Made by a program: the position numbers and the translations under genes | Notes under the pieces: generated by a model | The model's input: the letters and a program-made list of their open reading frames with translations, nothing else | Database searches by the model: none | What the model was told of the DNA's origin: nothing | In this document: positions 5,486 to 9,321 of the stretch, in pieces | Layout: the number at the start of each line of letters is the position of its first letter | Position numbering within the stretch: position 1 is the first letter of the stretch | DNA from: an uncultured bacterium | Lineage (GTDB): Bacteria; Cyanobacteriota; Vampirovibrionia; Gastranaerophilales; Gastranaerophilaceae | NCBI GenBank assembly: GCA_949288685.1 | Contig: CASELB010000193.1 | Location: 1-9,321, forward strand | DNA length: 9,321 nt | Reading direction: 5' to 3'

Positions 5486-7069
5486 ATGAGTACAATCGCA
5501 GAAGCACAAGCTCATAATCCGATGTCTTCACCGGAATATCGTAAGCAGCCCGCTCCACTATGGCTGGTTGCATTTACAATCCTGCTGCCCACATCATTTG
5601 CAATGCTTGCCACATCTGCAACAAACGTTGCAATGCCGCATATTGCAGGTTTCTTCGGTTCTACGCTTGATGAGGCCAACTGGGTTATTACAAGCTATAT
5701 GATTGCAAATGCAATTCTTATTCCACTTACGGGCTGGTTGGAAAACCTTATGGGCAGAGTAATGTTCCTTAAGGTTTTCCTTACTATCTTTACAATCGGT
5801 TCCGTTATTTGCGCTTTTGCAACAAATCTTAACCTCCTTGTACTCGGACGTGTTGTACAGGGGATAGGAGGCGGTCCGATGATGCCGATTTCACAAGCAA
5901 TTCTTCTTGCCGCTTTTCCGTTCGAAAAACGCGGTCAGGCAATGGCACTGTTTGGATTTTCGGTAATGGTATTTTCTATTTTAGGTCCGACTTTCGGCGG
6001 TTTTATTGTTGATAACTCGGCATGGCAGTGGATTTATCTTATAAATATTCCTGTCGGTATTTTTTCGGTTATTCTTGTCCACTGTAATGTCGCAGAACTT
6101 GAAAATCGAAAAATTCCGGAAAAAGTCGATTTCGTAGGACTGATATCTCTCGTACTCTGGCTTTTAACTATGCAAATTGTTCTTGATAAAGGTCAACAGT
6201 ACGGCTGGTTCGATTGCACCTGGATAACCTGTCTGGCAAGTATTTCCTTATTCTCATTTGTATTTTTCATCGTTTGGGAACTTGAATGCAAAAATGCTAT
6301 TGTTAACCTGAGAGTATTTAAGGACAAAAATTTCTTTATCGGAACAGTACTGGGAGCTTCGGTAAACATGATTATTTATGTAACAATTGTACTTTTGCCG
6401 CAATTTTTACAAAGTCTTATGGGATATACAGCAATGCTAAGCGGTATGTCACTTGCTCCCAGGGTTGTATCCTGTATCGTAATGCTGTTTATCATCGGGA
6501 AAATGGTTGAAAAAATTGATAACAGAATACTTGTTTCAGTCGGATTTGTTTTTCTTGGAATTTCTACATTGATGTACTCAAATTTAAATCTGCAAATCTC
6601 TTTCAGCTACGTAGTTATTCCCAATATACTTATGGGTATAGGAGTAATTCTTGTATTTATTCCTATATCAGCTTTATGTCTGGGTACATTACCCAAATCA
6701 GAACTTTCAAACGGAGCAGGGCTTCACAGCCTATGCAAATGTGTAATGACCGCATTTGTAATTTCTATGTCGTCAACTCTGGTTGCAAGACTTTCACAAT
6801 TACACCAAACTTATCTTGTCAAAAACCTTTCTGAATACAGCCTTGTATACCAGAATCACATTAATGTAATGGCACATAAATTTATGGCATCTCTGCCATC
6901 CGTTGCGGCAGCAAGTAAAGCAGGAAGTTATTATTATAAACAACTCTTACAACAGGCAAGACTAATGTCATTTGTAGATGTCTTTGAAGCATTTGCACTA
7001 ATTGCATTCTGTCTTGTACCGCTTGCATTTTTCTTAAACGTTAATTTTAAGTCAAGAAGAGAAAACTAA
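5486..7069 (+). CDS. emrB: EmrB-type drug exporter (MFS, DHA2, 14 TM)
   Basis: This 527-residue proton-driven exporter is slightly longer than the roughly 510-residue E. coli EmrB and similar to it throughout. Recognisable segments are W66-V-I-T-S-Y-M-I-A-N-A (66-76), the motif A loop G-W-L-E-N-L-M-G-R (83-91), motif B R-V-V-Q-G-I-G-G-G-P (122-131), and motif C G-P-T-F-G-G-F-I (167-174) followed by W-Q-W-I-Y-L-I-N-I-P-V-G (180-191). The family's TM1 motif L-D-x-T-x-x-N-V-A reads L-A-T-S-A-T-N-V-A here, so the usual acidic residue is Ala42. The ATG follows the emrA stop directly and uses AAAGG (5473-5477) inside the emrA end. With EmrA it would expel hydrophobic toxic compounds; the substrate is unknown. 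The 3' end overlaps the convergent alkyltransferase gene by 4 bp. Confidence 0.93.
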   Translation: MSTIAEAQAHNPMSSPEYRKQPAPLWLVAFTILLPTSFAMLATSATNVAMPHIAGFFGSTLDEANWVITSYMIANAILIPLTGWLENLMGRVMFLKVFLTIFTIGSVICAFATNLNLLVLGRVVQGIGGGPMMPISQAILLAAFPFEKRGQAMALFGFSVMVFSILGPTFGGFIVDNSAWQWIYLINIPVGIFSVILVHCNVAELENRKIPEKVDFVGLISLVLWLLTMQIVLDKGQQYGWFDCTWITCLASISLFSFVFFIVWELECKNAIVNLRVFKDKNFFIGTVLGASVNMIIYVTIVLLPQFLQSLMGYTAMLSGMSLAPRVVSCIVMLFIIGKMVEKIDNRILVSVGFVFLGISTLMYSNLNLQISFSYVVIPNILMGIGVILVFIPISALCLGTLPKSELSNGAGLHSLCKCVMTAFVISMSSTLVARLSQLHQTYLVKNLSEYSLVYQNHINVMAHKFMASLPSVAAASKAGSYYYKQLLQQARLMSFVDVFEAFALIAFCLVPLAFFLNVNFKSRREN

Positions 7070-7533
7070 GAATATTTTTTTTCCAGCTCTAACAAAAGTT
7101 TTTTTACGGAAAGCCCTCCGGCATATCCTGTCAAACTTCCGTCTTTACCGACCACACGGTGACACGGAATAACAATCATAATTTTATTTCTGTTATTTGC
7201 CTGTCCCACAGCTCTTGAGGCTTTAGGGGAGCCACAACGCTCCGCAAGCTCACTGTAAGAAATCGTTTTTCCGTAAGGAATTTTCTTCAACTCCGCCCAA
7301 ACACGCCCCTGAAACTCCGTACCGGTCATAACAAGCGGAAAATCAAAACTGTGCCTTTTGCCCGTAAAATACTCATCTAATTGAGTTTTCACAGTTTTTA
7401 TTAATTCCGTTTCTTCTAATTTACCGTCAGGATTGCCTTCTTTATGTATATAAATTCCGGAAACCGCGTCACCATCCTGCTCTATTATTAGTTGCAGTTC
7501 TTTAAAATTGTATAACCCGTAATATTTATTCAT
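7066..7533 (-). CDS. ogt: Methylated-DNA-protein-cysteine methyltransferase
   Basis: This 155-residue suicide repair enzyme transfers alkyl groups from O6-alkylguanine (and O4-alkylthymine) in DNA to its own cysteine. The active site P-C-H-R-V is at 123-127 with Cys124 as acceptor. The helix-turn-helix region has Y93-S-E-L-A and the arginine-bearing helix S106-R-A-V-G-Q-A-N-N (106-114), and the C-terminal G-Y-A-G-G-L-x-x-K-x-x-L-L-x-L-E (136-151) is also typical. The N-terminal domain (1-68) is short but present. There is no Ada-type metal-binding domain, so Ogt is the better name. The Asn-hinge, usually N-P before the active site, reads N116-K117. No Shine-Dalgarno site is visible; the ATG overlaps the end of the upstream gene by 8 bp, so translation probably depends on coupling. 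The end overlaps emrB by 4 bp. Confidence 0.92.
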   Translation of the reverse strand: MNKYYGLYNFKELQLIIEQDGDAVSGIYIHKEGNPDGKLEETELIKTVKTQLDEYFTGKRHSFDFPLVMTGTEFQGRVWAELKKIPYGKTISYSELAERCGSPKASRAVGQANNRNKIMIVIPCHRVVGKDGSLTGYAGGLSVKKLLLELEKKYS

Positions 7534-8527
7534 AGAAACTATTATAATGGATTTGAATTTCTTTGTCTAAAAATTCTTTTACCATTTCAAGCCGCTGCTT
7601 TTTATCAGGAAATTTTCTGCGCATTACCTGCAATTTATCAATAATATCTCTGTAATAACAATCGTTATCACAAACTGTAATCCAGGTTTGTAAATCATTA
7701 TCGCCATGCATATATGGAAGTTCATATTTTTCTCCGGCAAGAATTATTTTTTTCATCAACGAATGTCTGTAGCCGGCATTTTCAATACCTACAGGTGCTT
7801 TGCTGTCTAAATCCATTTTTTCAAGAAACCCTCTCAACATACCGGCTATAGTATTAGGTTCAGGGATATTAGTTGTATCAATATCATCTACTATTCTTAA
7901 TGACTTGCCGGTAAGTACAAAATTATTCGGGTTTTTAGTATCAAATGAGTAAAATTGCCCGTTATGTTTTACTCTGTTAAGTGCTGCAAAATCTTTTGCA
8001 ACAGCATCGTACGATTTCTGCGGCAATTCAGCAAACTTCGGTAAATACTGCGTATTCCAGATTAGTGCTTTATCCTGCAGCGTGGAATATGCTTCTTTCA
8101 TATCAGGAATTCCCGCCTGAATATGTTTTCCGCGGGATGTAACATTTTTCATAACTTTAACCCACATATTAAAGTCAAGAACAGATTTCCCGTAATATGA
8201 TTTTAACTCTTTAAAAATATCTTCACCGGGAAGTCTGGGGTATGTATCAACATTTTTAATATACTTATTTACTTTAAGAACATATTTGTCATCAATTTTA
8301 TAAACAATCCCGCGAAATCCCTCCCCGAGTTTAGCTGATAAACCAAGATGTTTTAAAAATAACGCCAATTTTGTATTAAGCCGGCTGCATACTTCTTCGG
8401 AATTGTGCCCCGATTTTATAAATTCGTCTATTGCACGCCCGAATTTTGTCCGCGTATATCCGCAAAACATCACACCGGCAGGCTGCTGTGTTGTTTGTGA
8501 AATTGTTGTTGAATTCTGCACTTTCAT
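7526..8527 (-). CDS. Divergent protein-kinase-like protein
   Basis: The product is 333 residues and probably cytosolic. Residues 1-20 are a Gln/Thr/Ser-rich tail, followed by F-C-G (21-23). A kinase-like N-lobe starts near 60: a glycine-rich loop G68-E-G-F-R-G-I-V-Y (68-76), then V83-L-K85-V with K85 as the likely ATP-contacting lysine. A catalytic-loop-like segment F195-D196-T-K198-N-P-N-N202-F-V-L matches the D-x-K-P-x-N-x-x-L pattern with one extra residue, and I212-V-D-D-I-D217 stands where the metal-binding D-F-G would be. The remainder (about 220-333) is helical. The His before the catalytic Asp is replaced by Phe. It could be an active protein kinase, a small-molecule phosphotransferase or a pseudokinase; the order and spacing of motifs make chance unlikely, but no named family is recognised. 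No Shine-Dalgarno site is seen before the ATG. It is translationally coupled to ogt. Confidence 0.7.
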   Translation of the reverse strand: MKVQNSTTISQTTQQPAGVMFCGYTRTKFGRAIDEFIKSGHNSEEVCSRLNTKLALFLKHLGLSAKLGEGFRGIVYKIDDKYVLKVNKYIKNVDTYPRLPGEDIFKELKSYYGKSVLDFNMWVKVMKNVTSRGKHIQAGIPDMKEAYSTLQDKALIWNTQYLPKFAELPQKSYDAVAKDFAALNRVKHNGQFYSFDTKNPNNFVLTGKSLRIVDDIDTTNIPEPNTIAGMLRGFLEKMDLDSKAPVGIENAGYRHSLMKKIILAGEKYELPYMHGDNDLQTWITVCDNDCYYRDIIDKLQVMRRKFPDKKQRLEMVKEFLDKEIQIHYNSFYE

Positions 8528-8543
8528 AACACACTGTTAAACA

Positions 8544-8572
8544 AGTATAAATATCTATAATTGCTATAATTG
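8544..8572 (-). promoter_or_regulatory. Possible promoter of the kinase-ogt unit, with 9-bp tandem repeat
   Basis: On the - strand TATACT (8549-8544) is placed to give a leader of only about 10 nt before ATG 8527, but no good -35 box is found. Just upstream CTATAATTG occurs twice in perfect tandem (8555-8563, 8564-8572). On the + strand each copy contains TATAAT, again with no matching -35 box. The arrangement may be an operator or simply AT-rich promoter DNA. Confidence 0.35.
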
Positions 8573-8621
8573 CAGATTTTGTTTACAAATATTTACATAT
8601 AGATATTACCTCATAATAAAT

Positions 8622-8651
8622 AAAAAAAAGACCTTGCAAAAACAAAGTCTT
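8622..8651 (-). terminator. Rho-independent terminator, - strand
   Basis: On the - strand AAGACTTTG (8651-8643) pairs with CAAGGTCTT (8636-8628): nine pairs with one G-U wobble and a 6-nt loop, followed by eight T (8629-8622). On the + strand the wobble becomes a C-A mismatch and there is no T-run, so the direction is clear. It ends a - strand transcript coming from above 8651 and shields the kinase-ogt unit from it. No convincing gene for that transcript is seen. Confidence 0.75.
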
Positions 8652-8797
8652 ACCTTAAAAAGTTTAAACAACAATTCACAATCTCAATTTAATTTTATTC
8701 AGAATTCAGGCAACATGCCAACTTTTTTACAAAACTTAATAATAATAAAAGACATGGTAACATGCACCAACACATGATTAGACATGTATTAAACGGC
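8622..8797 (-). ncRNA. Candidate small RNA, about 175 nt
   Basis: A possible - strand promoter, TTGCAG (8833-8828) with an 18-bp spacer and TATAAA (8809-8804), would start a transcript near 8797 that runs to the terminator at 8651-8622. Within it short hairpins can form: ACATG/CATGT (8786-8771), TGGT/ACCA (about 8770-8756) and GGCA/TGCC (about 8720-8710). It does not resemble 6S RNA, tmRNA, SRP RNA or RNase P RNA. The -35 box matches consensus at only three positions, so this is a hypothesis built mainly on the orphan terminator. Confidence 0.3.
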
Positions 8798-8827
8798 GCA
8801 AAGTTTATAACGATACATGACAGCATG
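8713..8827. repeat. Cluster of ACATG words
   Basis: ACATG occurs at 8713, 8752, 8760, 8772, 8782 and 8815, and GCATGC at 8823-8828: seven CATG words in 115 bp. Since CATG is its own reverse complement, both strands see the same cluster. The 445-bp region 8528-8972 otherwise holds the terminator, promoters and short repeats, and no convincing coding sequence. Confidence 0.4.
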
Positions 8828-8880
8828 CTGCAAGAACGCCGAAAAAGCCTTGTACTGCGGCAAATAGAGGTTTTGAATTT

Positions 8881-8896
8881 TCGTAACAAATCGTAA
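8881..8896 (+). repeat. TCGTAA direct repeat, 10-bp phase
   Basis: TCGTAA stands at 8881-8886 and 8891-8896, one helical turn apart, just upstream of the -35 box at 8905. The spacing and place suit an activator or repressor site for the small Cys-rich protein gene, but the repeat is short. Confidence 0.3.
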
Positions 8897-8904
8897 TAAA
8901 GGGG

Positions 8905-8932
8905 TTGTAAATACACCCTTAATCCTTATAAT
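8905..8932 (+). promoter_or_regulatory. Promoter of the small Cys-rich protein gene
   Basis: TTGTAA (8905-8910) and a perfect TATAAT (8927-8932) with a 16-bp spacer predict a start near 8939. A palindrome TAATT-ag-AATTA (8929-8940) overlaps the -10 box and the start, and AAGGG/CCCTT arms (8899-8903, 8916-8920) flank the spacer. The leader to GTG 9012 would be about 73 nt. Confidence 0.65.
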
Positions 8933-9011
8933 TAGAATTAAGGTTATAAAAGAACTTCAGTTATTTAATTACTTGGAAGTCAGTATAAGTAAAGAGTTTT
9001 GGGGAGGAATT

Positions 9012-9230
9012 GTGCTTAGAAGTCGTGATATGGGAAGGGCTATAGCTGTTAGAAGGTGGACACCTACAGCTATAGAATGTTATAAACGCGGTTGTAATTG
9101 TGAAGGTTGTTTTTATAAAGATTTTTTTAGCGGCTCTTCACAAAAGTGCCAGATGAAAGCATCCGTGCTGGAACTTGTAAGGGTAATCGGCACACCAAAT
9201 GTTGAAGTTCCGCAAATAATTTCTGATTAA
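9012..9230 (+). CDS. Small cysteine-rich protein, unknown function
   Basis: The product is 72 residues when read from GTG 9012, which is preceded by G-G-G-G-A-G-G-A (9001-9008). The in-frame TTG at 8973 (85 residues) has no ribosome-binding site, and ATG 9030 is a third option. The N-terminal part is basic (R-S-R-D-M-G-R, then A-V-R-R-W-T-P-T-A). The core has five cysteines in the spacing C-x4-C-x-C-x2-C-x11-C, starting at E-C-Y-K-R-G-C-N-C-E-G-C, followed by a C-terminal helix K-A-S-V-L-E-L-V-R-V-I-G. The compact Cys cluster suggests a zinc or Fe-S site. The basic arm and final helix would allow nucleic-acid or partner binding, but there is no recognised domain. The motif seems familiar as a small conserved protein of Gastranaerophilales genomes, from memory only. 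It has its own promoter and no linked partner. Confidence 0.75.
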   Translation: MLRSRDMGRAIAVRRWTPTAIECYKRGCNCEGCFYKDFFSGSSQKCQMKASVLELVRVIGTPNVEVPQIISD

Positions 9231-9239
9231 GGGCTTTAA

Positions 9240-9273
9240 ATTTTGCGCAAAATATTGTATACTTAAAAAGTAT
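9240..9273 (+). promoter_or_regulatory. Promoter with two palindromes before the last gene
   Basis: TATACT (9258-9263) is a good -10 box; the -35 region at 17 bp (TTTAAA, 9235-9240) is weak, suggesting an activator. ATTTTGCGCAAAAT (9240-9253) is a perfect 14-bp palindrome ending five bases before the -10 box, and ATACTT-aaa-AAGTAT (9259-9273) covers the -10 box and the bases after it. Both are good operator candidates. Confidence 0.5.
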
Positions 9274-9295
9274 CACACATCTCGGAGGTTTTTTA

Positions 9296-9321
9296 ATGCG
9301 TATTTATGTGAACGGAAAAAA
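9296..9321 (+). CDS. Start of a gene cut by the window end
   Basis: GGAGG (9284-9288) lies 7 nt before ATG 9296, an excellent initiation site, and the frame stays open to the window end. Only nine codons are visible, reading M-R-I-Y-V-N-G-K-K. This beginning resembles beta-grasp sulfur carriers such as ThiS, but so few residues cannot support a name. Confidence 0.6.

Noticed and set aside
8695..8916. Open frame of 73 codons on the - strand (GTG start) with nine cysteines and a Leu-rich end
   Set aside because: The start lies opposite the + strand promoter, the ribosome-binding site is weak, and the Cys/Met/Leu-rich composition is what reading through CATG words would give. It ends 44 bp before the terminator, so a real small protein is not fully excluded.

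Overview
The window reads as a chromosomal segment of a low-GC, diderm gut-type bacterium. The best guess is the Gastranaerophilales/Melainabacteria group (non-photosynthetic relatives of cyanobacteria). The grounds are an AT-rich sequence with good Shine-Dalgarno sites, a FeoA-FeoB fusion, a Gram-negative-style EmrAB pump, and two lineage-type proteins whose N-termini are Gln-rich and end in an F-x-G motif near residue 20. This placement is inference from protein character, not from a marker gene. No rRNA, tRNA, IS element, phage gene or CRISPR array was seen.

Layout. Positions 1-194 hold no gene, only AT-rich repeats in front of a very good promoter (195-223). That promoter drives a TIGR04076-type small Cys protein (252-596, +). 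Convergent to it, with overlapping stop codons, is a ferrous iron transporter made as a FeoA-FeoB fusion (589-2949, -). Upstream of feoB on the same strand is a 179-residue protein of unknown function (3026-3565, -). Between the two lies a perfect 21-bp inverted repeat; one arm is the feoB ribosome-binding site and start codon. A 347-bp divergent intergenic region follows. It carries a compact 78-bp palindromic element (3692-3769) and then the promoter/operator of an emrRAB-type operon: MarR regulator (3913-4368), periplasmic adaptor EmrA (4388-5485) and 14-TM exporter EmrB (5486-7069), tightly packed on the + strand.

Convergent to emrB, again with overlapping stop codons, is a two-gene unit on the - strand. 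It consists of a divergent protein-kinase-like protein (7526-8527) whose end overlaps the start of an O6-alkylguanine DNA alkyltransferase (7066-7533). Upstream of it, 8528-9011 has no convincing protein gene but holds a strong minus-strand intrinsic terminator (8622-8651) that ends an unassigned transcript, a cluster of ACATG words, and a good + promoter (8905-8932). That promoter serves a 72-residue Cys-rich small protein (9012-9230, +). The window ends inside a new gene (from 9296, +) whose promoter carries two neat palindromes.

Functionally the window joins iron uptake, drug/toxic-compound efflux under local repressor control, and alkylation repair. The parts most worth following up are the hairpin on the feoB start codon, the kinase-like protein coupled to the DNA-repair enzyme, the F-x-G N-termini, the 78-bp element, and the orphan terminator with its possible small RNA.
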